Shown: positions 1 to 10,216 of the stretch, piece after piece | Numbering within the stretch: position 1 is the stretch's first letter | How the letters are laid out: every line of letters starts with the position of its first letter | Position numbers and translations under genes: made by a program | Source: Larkinella knui | GTDB lineage: Bacteria > Bacteroidota > Bacteroidia > Cytophagales > Spirosomataceae | Length of the DNA stretch: 64,000 nucleotides | NCBI RefSeq assembly: GCF_003858645.1 | Contig: NZ_RQJP01000003.1 | Location: forward strand, 124,001-188,000 | Direction: 5' to 3' | Notes under the pieces: model-generated | The model's input: the letters and a program-made list of their open reading frames with translations, nothing else | What the model was told of the DNA's origin: nothing | Database searches by the model: none

Positions 1-1492
1 CGCCCCGCGCCCAATCGTCGGCCTGCGTTTCCAGAAGTCCGCCCTCAAAACCGGATTGATGCCGAATGGAGGCCGTGGCCACTTTGTGTTGGAAGGCAAT
101 GACCTCACCGGCCAAATTCAACCCGGCTTTCAACGTATTCACTACTCCGGGCCGAAACGGTCCCTGCTGCAGATCGTCCTCCCGCGTCCAGATTACCTTG
201 ACCGGCGCGTTTACCTGTTTTGACAGACAAACCGCTTCCAGCAGGTAGTCGTAATAGGCTTTTCGGCCAAAAGCTCCACCCGAAAAAAGGACGTTCACTT
301 TTACGTTTTCCGGAGGAATTTGCAGGTACGCAGCAATTTCTTTCACGGCCCAATCCGCGGCCTGGACGGGAGCCCAGACGTCACAACGATCGCCCTGAAC
401 GTGAGCCACGGCATTTTCGGGTTCCATCGGTGCGTGAGCCAGAAAAGGGGTTTCATACTGCGCTTCCAGCTGGCGCGGAGCCGTTGCCAGCGTCGTCTCA
501 AAATCACCCTCCTGTTTGTACACCACACCCTCCGATTTTGAAAGCTCGTAAAGACCGTTGAAATAGTCGGTGGTGCTTTCGGTGAAAGAATCCGCATCCT
601 TCCACGTCACGGTCAGGGCTTTGCGTCCCTGCAGGGCGGTAGCATACGAATCAGCCAGCACCGCAACCGCAGCCGGGCGGGCGTGGAGCAGGGGCCGCTC
701 CGCAATCACTACATGGCGGACTCCCTTGATCCGCAACGCGTTGGTCGCATCCAGGCTTTCGACGGTGCCATAAATGGTTGGCGCGTGTTCAATGGCAGTG
801 TATAACATTCCCGGCACGGTGGCGTCGATGCCAAAAATAGCTTTTCCCGTCACTTTGGGCCGAACGTCGGGTCGGTGAGTTGCTTTCCCGATCAGGGTAA
901 AATCCTCTTTTTTTTTCAGCTTTGGGTTCGTCGGGATTTCCAGTTTGGCCGCATCCTTCACCAATTCACCGTAGGTGAAAGGTCGCAACCCCGGTTTTGT
1001 TCGGCAACGAACGGTCCCTTCCCGGGCATCGCAATCCGTCAGGGGCACTTGCCAGCGTTGGGCGGCCACCGTCAACAGCATCTCTTTGGCGGCTGCTCCG
1101 GCTTTCCGCATTGGCTCCCAGGCCGAACTGACGCTGCTGCTGCCGCCCGACAATTGGGAACCGTATTGCTGGCTACCATCCGAAAACCGAATTGTTACCT
1201 GATCGAGTCGCACCTCCAGCTCTTCGGCTAGTAGCAGGGCAATCGCCTGATAGGTACCCTGGCCCATTTCCGGATGCGGATTGATCAACATGATTTTTCC
1301 GGTTTGGTCAATGCGGATAAAAACCGTCAGCTCGGTGGAATCCCCATTGACCAAGCGTGGCCTTTTACCGGGTTCTTTTGCCCTTTTCTGGGCGGTGCCC
1401 AACAGCGAAAAACCGAGCATAAGGGCCACCCCCGAGGATAGGGTTTGTTTGACGAAGACCCGGCGATTGGTTAGTTTATGAATGCTATTCAT
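1..1492 (-). CDS. Molybdopterin-binding subunit of a xanthine dehydrogenase-family oxidoreductase (second copy, partial at left edge)
   Basis: About 497 N-terminal codons are present; the C-terminal third lies outside the window. The frame starts at an ATG at 1492, 3 bases after the stop of the gene upstream. The N-terminus has a Tat-like motif (TNRRVFVKQTLSSGVALML) before a hydrophobic stretch, so export of the folded cofactor-loaded protein is expected. The sequence then follows the aldehyde oxidase/IorB fold: HPEMGQGTYQAIALLLAEEL near residue 75, FGID-type second domain around 220, and FSGGAFGRKAYYDYLLEAV near 405, matching AGGGFGRR in the neighbour. It is a diverged paralogue of the adjacent gene. 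The catalytic glutamate region lies beyond the edge, so activity cannot be judged. Likely oxidises an aldehyde or N-heterocycle in the periplasm; substrate unknown. Confidence 0.88.
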   Translation of the reverse strand, partial: MNSIHKLTNRRVFVKQTLSSGVALMLGFSLLGTAQKRAKEPGKRPRLVNGDSTELTVFIRIDQTGKIMLINPHPEMGQGTYQAIALLLAEELEVRLDQVTIRFSDGSQQYGSQLSGGSSSVSSAWEPMRKAGAAAKEMLLTVAAQRWQVPLTDCDAREGTVRCRTKPGLRPFTYGELVKDAAKLEIPTNPKLKKKEDFTLIGKATHRPDVRPKVTGKAIFGIDATVPGMLYTAIEHAPTIYGTVESLDATNALRIKGVRHVVIAERPLLHARPAAVAVLADSYATALQGRKALTVTWKDADSFTESTTDYFNGLYELSKSEGVVYKQEGDFETTLATAPRQLEAQYETPFLAHAPMEPENAVAHVQGDRCDVWAPVQAADWAVKEIAAYLQIPPENVKVNVLFSGGAFGRKAYYDYLLEAVCLSKQVNAPVKVIWTREDDLQQGPFRPGVVNTLKAGLNLAGEVIAFQHKVATASIRHQSGFEGGLLETQADDWARG

Positions 1493-1495
1493 GGT

Positions 1496-3691
1496 TCATG
1501 CCTGGTTTAAATCAATCGGCAACCGTCGAATCCGCTTCCCGGTAGCGGCAAACAGGGCGTTGCAAAGGGCCGGGATGGCGGGTGGTAGTCCCATTTCGCC
1601 CAGCCCCATCGGATGCGCATCGCTCGGAACAAAGTGAACGTCGATGTGGGCCGGAGCGTCATTAATGCGCATCAGGCGGTATTCGTCAAAATTGCTTTCC
1701 CGCACCCGGCCGTTCTCCACGTGAATGGCGCCATTCATCGCGGTGCTAAAACCATCCAGAATACCGCCTTCAATCTGGGCCGTAGCTCCACTGTGATTGA
1801 TAACCCGTCCACAATCGACCGCAGCAACGACCTTCAGGATTTGATAGGTAGTGGGCGTTGGCCGGGTAATCGTCACCACTTCGGCGCAATAGGTTCCGAA
1901 CGTGTAATGAGAGGCAAAACCGCGATAATGGCCTTGAGGAGAGGGTTGGTACCAGCCGGATTTTTGGGCAACGAGTTCAATAACGGCCCGCATCCGGGCG
2001 GTGCTGAACACCTTATTCCCGTAGGTATTCTGGGCAAACAACCGATCCGTATTCCCCAACAAGTCAAGCTGCAAGTCAACCGGATTTTTGTGGGCCACTG
2101 TAGCCAGCTCATCCAGAAACGATTGCAGGTAAAAAGCCGTCACGTTATGGCCCGGCCCGCGCCAGGCACCGTTGGGGATTTTGGTGTTTACCCAAACCGT
2201 TTCGGCGCGAAAGTTGGCGATCAGGCCCGCCGGAAAACTATCCGGCCAGAAATACCCGGCGGTTTTGGAATGCCAGGCCACCAGCCGGTTCGTGGCATCA
2301 AAACCGGCTTTCAGCCGGCATTGGCCGTATAGGTTATAGAAATCGTGCTGGAAATCATCTTCGCGGGTCCAGATTACCTGCACCGGTTTGCCCACCTGCC
2401 TGGACAGAGCAATCGCTTCAACCGCATAATCGGCCTCCAGCCGCCGACCAAAGCCCCCGCCGGCCCGGCTCATCTGGACGGCTATTTTTTCCGCCGGAAG
2501 GCCGGTCATTTCCACGGCCCGCTCCTGCACCGCTTTGGGAACTTGCGTGGGGCCAGCCAGGTCGGCCCGATCGGACCGTACATCGGCGCAGTAATTCATG
2601 GGTTCCATCGTGGCATGGGCCCAATAGGGAACCTCATAAACGGCCTCATGAAGGCCAACACAAGCCGTAAAGGCCTGATCGACATCGCCTTCGTTGCGTA
2701 TCGGCGCACCGGAAACCGTATGGAGGAGGTCATTCGCTTTTTGCCGAATGGTCTGGTCCGATTCCTGTTCGCCACCCTGAAAGTCCCATTCAACAGACAA
2801 TGCTTCCCGGCCTTTCAGGGCGGCCCAGGTCGTTCTGGCGATAACGGCGACCCCCTGAAGGGCAGGCTGGGACGCTACCGCCGGTAGCTGCACAACCTGA
2901 ATGACACCGTCGATCCGGAGCGCAGCGGTGGCGTCAAACCGTTTTACTTTCCCCTGAAAAACCGGACACCGCGCAATGACCGCAACCAGCGCGCCTTTCG
3001 GCCGGCTATCCAGGCCAAAAACGGCCGCTCCCGTTACAATTTTGCGGTTTTCAACCCCGGAAACGGCCGTCCCAATCAAGCGAAAATCTTTCGGGTCTTT
3101 CAAACGCGGAAACTCCGGCGTAATCACCTGGGAGATGGTATCATCGACCAGTTCCGCATACGTGTAGGCCTGCGTCGTTCCTCGTCGGTACACGGCTCCT
3201 TTCCGGGTAAAACAATCGCTCAGCGGAACACTCCACCGTTTAGAAGCCGCTTCCAGGAATATTTCCCGGGCTACGGCACCCGCTTTTCGGAGCAATTCAT
3301 AATTTGTTTTAATCGCCCCGCTGCCCGCGGCAACCTGCTCGCCAAACCGGCTATCCAGAACCGCTTGCTGAACGTCGATTTGCGACCAGTCTACGTCCAG
3401 TTCTTCGGCAATCAGCATGGGTAATGCTGTCATCACGCCCTGGCCAATTTCCGGATTTTTAGCCAGAATGATAATTTTTCCGGTATTGGTAAACTTTAAA
3501 TAAACATTCGGTTCAAAATTCTTTTCATCAACGACTGCGCCCGCATTGGCGAACGGAATACCGATGAGCAAGCCAATACCGGCCAGACTACTGACGGTCA
3601 GGAACCTCCGCCGATTCATCGAACCAGCCCGACCGGTCGTCAAGGCATGGGAAGCGCCATCGTTGGGGTGAGCTTTAGGGCGCGATTTCAT
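1496..3691 (-). CDS. Molybdopterin-binding subunit of a xanthine dehydrogenase-family oxidoreductase (IorB-like), Tat-exported
   Basis: 731 residues, the normal length for the single-chain large subunit of isoquinoline 1-oxidoreductase/periplasmic aldehyde oxidase enzymes. A Tat signal ([20 protein letters not shown]) begins at Met25, so that internal Met at 3619 may be the true start; the 3691 start overlaps the upstream stop as ATGA. Visible family motifs are [20 protein letters not shown] near residue 80, [20 protein letters not shown] near 410, and [22 protein letters not shown] near 700, which carries the catalytic glutamate. It would hold the Mo-cytosine dinucleotide cofactor and hydroxylate an aldehyde or heterocycle, passing electrons to the 2Fe-2S subunit encoded just upstream. 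Substrate cannot be read from the sequence. Confidence 0.93.
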   Translation of the reverse strand: MKSRPKAHPNDGASHALTTGRAGSMNRRRFLTVSSLAGIGLLIGIPFANAGAVVDEKNFEPNVYLKFTNTGKIIILAKNPEIGQGVMTALPMLIAEELDVDWSQIDVQQAVLDSRFGEQVAAGSGAIKTNYELLRKAGAVAREIFLEAASKRWSVPLSDCFTRKGAVYRRGTTQAYTYAELVDDTISQVITPEFPRLKDPKDFRLIGTAVSGVENRKIVTGAAVFGLDSRPKGALVAVIARCPVFQGKVKRFDATAALRIDGVIQVVQLPAVASQPALQGVAVIARTTWAALKGREALSVEWDFQGGEQESDQTIRQKANDLLHTVSGAPIRNEGDVDQAFTACVGLHEAVYEVPYWAHATMEPMNYCADVRSDRADLAGPTQVPKAVQERAVEMTGLPAEKIAVQMSRAGGGFGRRLEADYAVEAIALSRQVGKPVQVIWTREDDFQHDFYNLYGQCRLKAGFDATNRLVAWHSKTAGYFWPDSFPAGLIANFRAETVWVNTKIPNGAWRGPGHNVTAFYLQSFLDELATVAHKNPVDLQLDLLGNTDRLFAQNTYGNKVFSTARMRAVIELVAQKSGWYQPSPQGHYRGFASHYTFGTYCAEVVTITRPTPTTYQILKVVAAVDCGRVINHSGATAQIEGGILDGFSTAMNGAIHVENGRVRESNFDEYRLMRINDAPAHIDVHFVPSDAHPMGLGEMGLPPAIPALCNALFAATGKRIRRLPIDLNQA

Positions 3692-4161
3692 ATTTTCCCG
3701 GTTTTCTGAGCCGCCAGTTTGATGGCCTTCCTAATCCGGACATATGTACCACAACGACAAAGATTTCCGGCCATAGCCGCATCGATATCGTCATCCGTCG
3801 GATTTTTCTTTTTAGCCAGCAGTCCAGCTGCCGCCATAATTTGTCCACTCTGGCAGTAGCCGCATTGGGGCACATCTATATCTATCCAGGCTTGCTGAAC
3901 CGGGTGAGTCCCCGTGGCCGAAAGCCCTTCAATGGTCGTAATTTTCGATTTCCCAACGGTCGAAACCGGAGTCAGGCAGGACCGGATCGGTTGGCCATTC
4001 TGGTGGACGGTGCAGGCACCACACAAGCCTTTTCCACAGCCGTATTTAGTGCCGGTCAGTCCGAGCTCATCCCGCAGGACCCATAGCAGGGGCGTATTCG
4101 CGTCTGTCTCAACGGAATAGGATTGGTTATTAACCAGTAAAGTGAACGAAGCCATTCGCAA
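3688..4161 (-). CDS. 2Fe-2S subunit of the molybdenum hydroxylase (IorA/CoxS family)
   Basis: 157 residues, the usual size of the small iron-sulfur subunit. The N-terminal plant-ferredoxin-like cluster site is [15 protein letters not shown]...SC (about residues 42-62), and the C-terminal helical domain carries the second cluster site [10 protein letters not shown] ... CRCGTYVRI (about 100-140). It relays electrons from the molybdenum site to an external acceptor. It has no signal peptide, whereas both large subunits have Tat signals, so it probably crosses the membrane as a passenger bound to a large subunit. It is the first gene of the operon and its stop overlaps the next start (ATGA at 3688-3691). 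One small subunit serves two large-subunit genes. Confidence 0.94.
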   Translation of the reverse strand: MRMASFTLLVNNQSYSVETDANTPLLWVLRDELGLTGTKYGCGKGLCGACTVHQNGQPIRSCLTPVSTVGKSKITTIEGLSATGTHPVQQAWIDIDVPQCGYCQSGQIMAAAGLLAKKKNPTDDDIDAAMAGNLCRCGTYVRIRKAIKLAAQKTGKI

Positions 4162-5060
4162 ACGGAGGTAATAAATCGTTAGATTTTATTGGAAAGCCAA
4201 GTTCACCAGGTTATGCTGACATCAAAAGAATTCTTCAGCGAAGGCACTCATTTGTGCAGGGAAAGGGCCTACGAACAGGGATCGGGTTCATCCCGTTCCT
4301 TATCCTCCCCGAAGTTGGCGGTTCACCGCGGTTTCATCCAGCCTACACCCAACTACAAGATGATGGTTATATCTGATTTCAGTCGTACCGGTCAACTGGG
4401 GAGGACAGAGGAGCACTTTTGGGGTTCCAAACGTTTGTAAAGTGTATTACGCGGAAGTCGCCTTACACACATGAGGCCAACCTGTTTCGGACAACCCCAT
4501 TTTTGAACAGACATTTTGACCCCTAAAGAAACACGTTGTATACCTTGCCAATGAGTAAAGTCAAAAAGCCATGAATTGTTGGTGAAGCGCCATTTTGGGG
4601 TCCGATCCAATTTTTTTTCAATATCTTTTGTATTTGACAGAAAAAGACGAGATTTACTCAAACCCGGTGCGGTGGCTCAGGACCTCGATTTCGATCCTCA
4701 ACGAACTGGAAGCTGGAACTTTTATCAATGAGATCGGCCGTGGCATTTCTGAGGCTATGGCACGGGCCACCTCGCTTTTACACCCCGGGTGCCACCGTAG
4801 AAAAGCGGGAATTAGGCCGGTGGGAAAATCACTACCACCAGACTACCGCCGGGCGTCTCCGCGGATTCCGTGACCGGTGAACCATCAACCCTAAAACCCG
4901 TGCTTGCTCGTGTTAGCTGAAGGCAGAAAATAATCCTTGATCCACCCGTTGGTAATAGAATTTCTGCCCGGACGAAGCGGGGTCAATAATCCCTGAAAAT
5001 GACTGGAAGTTAGAAAACAACCAGACTGCCTATCGATGCCTACTTACTGACTTAACCCAT
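4162..5060. other. Long intergenic region without a recognisable gene
   Basis: About 900 bases separate the divergent molybdoenzyme operon and the Tat-protein gene. The part up to about 4660 is AT-richer than its surroundings. No ORF here resembles a known protein. A 50-codon frame at 4728-4880 (plus) ends in a basic, aromatic-rich stretch (RELGRWENHYHQTTAGRLRG) that reads more like real protein than noise, so it could be the remnant of a decayed gene, but I cannot name a parent. Promoters for both flanking genes must lie in this gap; none matched the Bacteroidota consensus convincingly. Confidence 0.4.
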
Positions 5061-6428
5061 ATGCTAAAGAAACAGACCGAATCAGCAACCGGAGAGGCAA
5101 CTTCAAATCAATTCACGCAAACCAAGAAATTGACCCCACTCCTGACCCGACGTGAAATGCTCGGAGTAACCGGTATGGCTGGTTTGGCGGCTTTGACGGG
5201 CGTTGCAACCGGTGCGGTTCCGCAAGCTGCGCAGGAAAGGCCCCGAATTGCCTGTATAGTCACCTATTGGGGTGCTACCAGATCCCACGCGGACTGGATT
5301 ATCACCAAGCTCCTGGACGGTTATTGGTGGCAAGGTGCCCACACGCCTTCGCGGGTAGACGTGGTATCGGTCTATATCCACCAGTTTGAAACGAGCTTAC
5401 TGGGGCAAAAAATATGCAAATCCAAAAACATTCCGATCTTTAAAACGGTCGGTGAAGCCGTTACCCTGGGAGGGAAAGAACTTGCGGTGGATGGCGTGGT
5501 CATCGTCGGAGAACACGGGGAATACCCCACCAATCTCAAAGGGCAGTGGATGTTGCCCCGCTGGTGGCTCTACCAGCAGGTTATCCGGGTGTTTGAGCAG
5601 AGCAAGCGCTCGGTTCCGGTTTTTAATGACAAGCACCTTTCCATTAGTTGGGACGAAGCCAAGTGGATGTTTGATAAATCGCGTGAGCTGAACTTTCCCT
5701 TAACCGGCGGGTCCTCCATACCAACCTACTTCCGGAAGCCCGAAATAGAGCTCGCCGTCGATACGCCCATCAAGGCATCCGTCGTGGTCGGCGGGGCGTC
5801 TGACGAGGGGGCCTTATTCCATTGCGTCGACGTATTACAAGCGTTTGTGGAACGCCGTAGAGGGGGCGAAACCGGTATTAAGGCGGTGCAATGCATCCGG
5901 GGGCCTGAAACCTGGAAATGGACCGAGCGAAATCCCTGGGCCGGCAACCTGCTCGAATCCGTACGAACACGGTTTGAACTGAAACCGGGCCACTTTGAGG
6001 AAATCGCCAAACCGAATGTATGTATCGTCGACTATACTGATGGGACAAAGGCGGCCATCTATTCCGGTCAGGGTGTGGGCTGGACGTATGCCGGCGAAAT
6101 AGACGGGCAAAAAGACCCGGCGATCATCTCGATGCTTGACTGGCCCGGCCCCTTCTCGCAGTACCATGCTTCCAACTCCCAGCCCCACTGGATTACCGAG
6201 ATGATGGTGACCCGGAAAGAACCTTTCCATGCGGAGAGGCTGCTTCTGTCCACCGGAATTGTGGCCTACAACATGGAATCAAACTGGGAGAACGGTCGTT
6301 ACTCGGCGGTCGGACGGCGGATCGAGACGCCTTTCATGAACATGGCCTACCGTTCGACCCGGGGACCACAATTCAGCAAGGGCGAGCGGCCGCCGAACGT
6401 TCCTTATAAACGGGGTTTTGCCGAATAG
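5061..6428 (+). CDS. Tat-signal secreted protein of unknown function
   Basis: 455 residues. A twin-arginine signal sits at about residues 30-55 (TRREMLGVTGMAGLAALTGVATG), after an unusually long N-region. The mature part opens with a Rossmann-like beta strand (RPRIACIVTYWGATRSHADWIITKLLDG) and alternates strands and helices in a way reminiscent of Gfo/Idh/MocA proteins, but I see no GxGxxG nucleotide motif and no EKP motif. Residues such as VVIVGEHGEYPTN and the late MNMAYRSTRGPQFSKG look strongly conserved in character, yet I do not recognise the family. It is followed after 53 bases by an M19-type dipeptidase gene on the same strand, which also has a Tat-like signal, so the two are probably co-transcribed and act together in the periplasm. 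The start is the first ATG giving the full Tat signal. Confidence 0.85.
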   Translation: MLKKQTESATGEATSNQFTQTKKLTPLLTRREMLGVTGMAGLAALTGVATGAVPQAAQERPRIACIVTYWGATRSHADWIITKLLDGYWWQGAHTPSRVDVVSVYIHQFETSLLGQKICKSKNIPIFKTVGEAVTLGGKELAVDGVVIVGEHGEYPTNLKGQWMLPRWWLYQQVIRVFEQSKRSVPVFNDKHLSISWDEAKWMFDKSRELNFPLTGGSSIPTYFRKPEIELAVDTPIKASVVVGGASDEGALFHCVDVLQAFVERRRGGETGIKAVQCIRGPETWKWTERNPWAGNLLESVRTRFELKPGHFEEIAKPNVCIVDYTDGTKAAIYSGQGVGWTYAGEIDGQKDPAIISMLDWPGPFSQYHASNSQPHWITEMMVTRKEPFHAERLLLSTGIVAYNMESNWENGRYSAVGRRIETPFMNMAYRSTRGPQFSKGERPPNVPYKRGFAE

Positions 6429-6481
6429 ACCCTGGGCGTACCTTTGGCGCAGTAAACGAATACTTCATTATCCTTCAACGA

Positions 6482-7750
6482 ATGAAACGCAGAGACGTTC
6501 TTAAAAGCTTAACCCTGCTTCCGGCCATCGGAAGTGCTCTTCCAGTAAAGTCCCCGGTATCCGATCCTGCCGCTGAACCCACGCCTGTTTTGACGCCCGG
6601 GCCCAAGCCGATGCCTGACCTGCATCGCCAGGCGTTTGTCATGGACGGGCATACGCATGTGATGAGCCGCGAACTGGTGTTGAAAACCGATATCGGCCAG
6701 CGCTATCCGGATGGAACCGTTGATCTGCCCAGGGCGAAAGAAGGCGGGTTGGACGCTATATTTTTCTCGGTTTATACGCCCGAAAACTATTATCCCGGCC
6801 GGTTCGAGACCAAGAATACATTCCGCGTGGTCAACCTGGCGCTGGACCAGATCAAGAAGAATCATGCCATAATCGAGCTGGCGCTCACGGCTTCTGACAT
6901 TGAACGGATCAATAAAAAAGGCAAGATGGCGGCTTTCCTCGATTTAGAAGGCGGTTATGACCTTTACGGCGATCTTGACCTGCTGCGCGCCCTTTACAAG
7001 CTGGGCCTGCGCTCGATGCAGCTGACCGCTCACAGTACGACCAACGCTTTTATCGATGCCTGCAACGATGTTTATACGTGGGGTGGCATTAACGATCACG
7101 GAAAAGCGGTGATCAAAGAAATGAACCGGCTCGGCATGGTCATCAATGTAGCGCATGCCTCCAACGACGCTATTATTCAGTCGGCAGCCGCCAGCCGTCA
7201 CCCGGTAATTTATAGTCACGGCGGCTTTTTCAAGATCGTTGATCATCCCCGCTGTATTTCTGATGAAGCAGCCAAAGCCATTGCGGCAAAAGGGGGCGTT
7301 ATCGGTGTTCATTTCGGGAGCCTTTTCAACAATCCGGCCTATTGGGCGTGGCAGAAACCGAACAATCCGATCAAGGTGCAGCCGAATCCTCAGCCTAAAA
7401 CACCGCGGATCCTGATGTCTCAGGTTACGACCAAAACCATCGAAGACATAGACAAGGAATTTGCAAGGGAGCTTCCATTTACCTTCAACGAAACCATCCC
7501 GGATCAATACTGGATGCATGTCGATCAGCTGGCGAAGGTGATCGACTACGGGGTGAAACTGGTGGGCGAGGACCACATCGCTCTGGGCTCTGATTTAGAT
7601 GGCGGTCCAGAACTACCCCGCGAAATCAAGGACATCAGTGACTATCCACAGATCACCCTGGCTATGCAAAAACTGGGGTACAGTGATCAGCGAATCCGAA
7701 AAATCCTTGGCCTAAACTGGCTCCGCGTCATTCGCCAGGTAACGGAATAG
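6482..7750 (+). CDS. Membrane dipeptidase (peptidase M19 / renal dipeptidase family), exported
   Basis: 422 residues, typical for the family. The N-terminus (KRRDVLKSLTLLPAIGSALP) is Tat-like. Metal-site motifs are visible in order: FVMDGHTHV near residue 58, FLDLEGG with the bridging glutamate near 155, NVAHAS near 225, PVIYSHGGF near 245 and GSDLDGG near 370. M19 enzymes are zinc amidohydrolase-fold dipeptidases that cleave dipeptides, including D-residue-containing ones. Two departures stand out: the first metal motif is H-T-H rather than the usual H-x-D, and the segment usually reading PRN is PRC. The enzyme may therefore have a different substrate from classical dipeptidases. It follows the unknown Tat protein closely and ends at a strong terminator. 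Confidence 0.87.
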   Translation: MKRRDVLKSLTLLPAIGSALPVKSPVSDPAAEPTPVLTPGPKPMPDLHRQAFVMDGHTHVMSRELVLKTDIGQRYPDGTVDLPRAKEGGLDAIFFSVYTPENYYPGRFETKNTFRVVNLALDQIKKNHAIIELALTASDIERINKKGKMAAFLDLEGGYDLYGDLDLLRALYKLGLRSMQLTAHSTTNAFIDACNDVYTWGGINDHGKAVIKEMNRLGMVINVAHASNDAIIQSAAASRHPVIYSHGGFFKIVDHPRCISDEAAKAIAAKGGVIGVHFGSLFNNPAYWAWQKPNNPIKVQPNPQPKTPRILMSQVTTKTIEDIDKEFARELPFTFNETIPDQYWMHVDQLAKVIDYGVKLVGEDHIALGSDLDGGPELPREIKDISDYPQITLAMQKLGYSDQRIRKILGLNWLRVIRQVTE

Positions 7751-7775
7751 CAGGGAATGAATACCAACCAGAGGA

Positions 7776-7813
7776 CCCCGGTTAGCGGCATTCAGCCGCT
7801 AACCGGGGATTTT
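7776..7813 (+). terminator. Rho-independent terminator after the dipeptidase gene
   Basis: A perfect 14-bp inverted repeat (CCCCGGTTAGCGGC at 7776-7789, its complement at 7795-7808) with a 5-base loop is followed by ATTTTC. It lies in the 63-bp gap between two convergent genes and also ends next to the stop of the minus-strand protease gene, so it may serve both, though the minus-strand side lacks a U-run. Confidence 0.85.
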
Positions 7814-10216
7814 CTAATACTTCACTACCTTTTTTCTGACCACCTGTGCCCCGATCTTTACCTCGACCACATACAGCCCGCTCGGCAGGGTTCGCAGATC
7901 CAGGCTTCGTTCAAACCCGTCGTCGGTTTTCTGGAATTGCTGTTTGAGCACCTCCATTCCGGCCACGTTCCGAACCGACAGCGTGGTGAGCCCCCGCAAC
8001 GTATTTCGGAAGGTAAGCGTGGTCAATCCGTCGCTGGGGTTGGGTGATACCGTCAACACCTGATCCGGTAAAGTAGTTGGAACTCCGGTGACCGTACCAG
8101 GCCGCACGAAGATCCGGGCGGTGGCGGTTGTATTGCACAAGTCCAGACCCGAGCCGGTTACGGTATACGAAGTCGTTTGCGTGGGACGGGCAATGACCTG
8201 CGCGCCCAGCGTACTGCTCAGGTTCGGACCTGCCCAACTGAAAATACTGGCTCCGCGGGCGTTGAGCGTCACGGCTTCTCCCGGACCCACAAACTGCGCG
8301 GATGTGGTCACCTGAACGGAAGGCTTCAAACCCACCCGCGCCGTAATGTCATGGGCCACGTTAAGTCCCAGGCTATCCGCGTACCGAGCCCAGTCCCCCC
8401 GCGAATTCTGTTTCCAAGCCGTGGCAAACACCGATTCACCATTTTTAGTGGTCACCAAAGCAACCGTATCTCCGGCGGCATAAGTAAGTTCGACGCCGAC
8501 ATGATAGCCCAGGCCACTCAGGGGCACATTCCGGTCGAAAGTGATGCTGGTCGAACGGTTATTGGCCACATCGTCCAGAATCGTCCTCAGCGGCACTTCT
8601 TTCGATTCGAGCACCGCGCCTGGCCCATTCTGAAAGCCCCGGGCGTTCCAGACTGTAATGGTTACAATGGATTCCGTTTCCGCTCCTTTAGCGGCTTTTG
8701 CGACCCCAAACCGCAGGATTGCGCCACTTAAGTTAGTATAACCCAGTTCATTATCGAACAATTCCGATATCGCCTTTGTCCGAAGGCTGTTATGCCCGGC
8801 TACATAGCCTTTCCCACCGGGTTGCGGCAAAACGGTCCGGGTGCCATTGAAATTGGTCTGATCACTACACAAACCGCTATTCAACACTTCAATGTATTGT
8901 TCCCGAACCACTGGTTCCGAAGTCCCGGCAGGATTGGCGGCAGTGAGGGTCACTTTGAATTTACCCGGCTGGCTGTAGGTTACCGTGGGGTTTTGTTCGG
9001 AAGATGTAGCCGGCGTTCCACCTTCGAAGGTCCACTCCCAGCGTGTTGGGAAGTTCGATGAAAGGTCCGTAAACCGCACGGTGGACCCCAATAGAACGCG
9101 CTGGCGATCGGACCGGAAGTTTGCAACCGGCTTACCGGCTACGTTCGTACCACAAAGGTTATTTCTAACAAGGTTAGCCCGGCGTGGACTCAATTCCATC
9201 ACTGCGCGGATGCGGGTTTTCTGATCCTGCGTAAAAATATTGAAACAGGCATCGTCGGAATAATCCATGTAGTTTTCCACCATGTTGGTAGTCCCGCAGC
9301 TCACCCGTCCTTTTTGACAGCCCCGGCTTTCGGATGCCTGCGGAGGAGTATCACCGCAAAAATCATCCCCACACGTCGCATCACCCCAGATATGGCGCAA
9401 TCCTAGCCAGTGGCCGGTTTCGTGAGTCAACGTACGGCCTAAGTTATTGGGAGCCCGCAAAACCGGGAAGTTTCCTTTTTCTGCATTGCCGAAAGCCCAG
9501 TAATTCACCACCACTCCGTCCGTACTGGCCGGGCCGGCCGAAGGAATACCGGGCAGATTGGAGCTGCTCGGGAACTGCGCATAGGCAACCACAATTCCGC
9601 CCCCGACCGGTTCATTCAAATCCACCACCCAAATGTTGAAGTATTTTTCCGGATCCCAGAATGAACTGGGCTTGAGTACACCGTCGACATCGCTGCGCGA
9701 CCAGTTGGCCCGGTTACCATTAATCCGATCGATTCCGCGCTCGGCTAGCGTCCCACCCTGCGGATTGACAGCCGCCAGACAGAATTCAATTTCAATATCG
9801 GCCCCGACAGGGTTGTTATTAAAGCCTCGTGTTCCGGCTTTCCGGCGAAAATCTTCATTGAGTGTTTCAAGCTGCGATTGCACCTGTGCGGCACTGATGT
9901 TGCGGCCCGTTCCGACGGCTTCCCCATTGTGTACGACGTGCACGACAATCGGAATTGTCAGCAACGTAGCGGCTAAACGTCCCGTGCTTTGCAGTTTCTT
10001 AAGGCGTACAATCTGTTCCTGAATCGATTTCTCAAATTCATTCAACGACCCCAGTTCCGGATAACGGGCTCGAAGAGCACTGTCCATTTGCATGGTGGCG
10101 CATTTTTCGGCGCTTGGCCGATCCGCTATTTTTTGCCAGTCGGCGATTTGCTGAGATACCCCCCGGCTAAAGGTCAGAAACAATAACGAGACAGAAAGAA
10201 GTAACCGTTGACGCAT
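7814..10216 (-). CDS. Secreted M43 (pappalysin-like) zinc metalloprotease with PKD domain and type IX secretion sorting domain
   Basis: About 800 residues from the ATG at 10216, which directly starts a good signal peptide (MRQRLLLSVSLLFLTFSRG); an in-frame GTG lies 33 bases upstream. The catalytic domain spans roughly residues 90-350, with HETGHWLGLRH (HExxHxxGxxH) near 265 and a Met-turn MDYSDD near 325, diagnostic of M43 metzincins. A PKD domain follows (PVANFRS...GKFKVTLTAANPAG, about 370-450). The C-terminus (VSPNPSDGLTTLTF ... LPSGLYVVEVKIG ... VVRKKVVKY) is a type A sorting domain for the type IX system, so the enzyme is placed on the cell surface or released. It closes the region of SusC/SusD genes on the same strand and probably cleaves proteins for uptake. 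Confidence 0.92.
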   Translation of the reverse strand: MRQRLLLSVSLLFLTFSRGVSQQIADWQKIADRPSAEKCATMQMDSALRARYPELGSLNEFEKSIQEQIVRLKKLQSTGRLAATLLTIPIVVHVVHNGEAVGTGRNISAAQVQSQLETLNEDFRRKAGTRGFNNNPVGADIEIEFCLAAVNPQGGTLAERGIDRINGNRANWSRSDVDGVLKPSSFWDPEKYFNIWVVDLNEPVGGGIVVAYAQFPSSSNLPGIPSAGPASTDGVVVNYWAFGNAEKGNFPVLRAPNNLGRTLTHETGHWLGLRHIWGDATCGDDFCGDTPPQASESRGCQKGRVSCGTTNMVENYMDYSDDACFNIFTQDQKTRIRAVMELSPRRANLVRNNLCGTNVAGKPVANFRSDRQRVLLGSTVRFTDLSSNFPTRWEWTFEGGTPATSSEQNPTVTYSQPGKFKVTLTAANPAGTSEPVVREQYIEVLNSGLCSDQTNFNGTRTVLPQPGGKGYVAGHNSLRTKAISELFDNELGYTNLSGAILRFGVAKAAKGAETESIVTITVWNARGFQNGPGAVLESKEVPLRTILDDVANNRSTSITFDRNVPLSGLGYHVGVELTYAAGDTVALVTTKNGESVFATAWKQNSRGDWARYADSLGLNVAHDITARVGLKPSVQVTTSAQFVGPGEAVTLNARGASIFSWAGPNLSSTLGAQVIARPTQTTSYTVTGSGLDLCNTTATARIFVRPGTVTGVPTTLPDQVLTVSPNPSDGLTTLTFRNTLRGLTTLSVRNVAGMEVLKQQFQKTDDGFERSLDLRTLPSGLYVVEVKIGAQVVRKKVVKY

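Noticed and set aside
1613-2332. 239-codon plus-strand frame
   Set aside because: Antisense to the molybdopterin subunit gene; composition is that of a mirror frame and no family is visible.
4189-4873. ORFs of 80-90 codons in the long gap
   Set aside because: They overlap one another on both strands, have no domain and no promoter or terminator support; only the 4728-4880 frame looks faintly protein-like.
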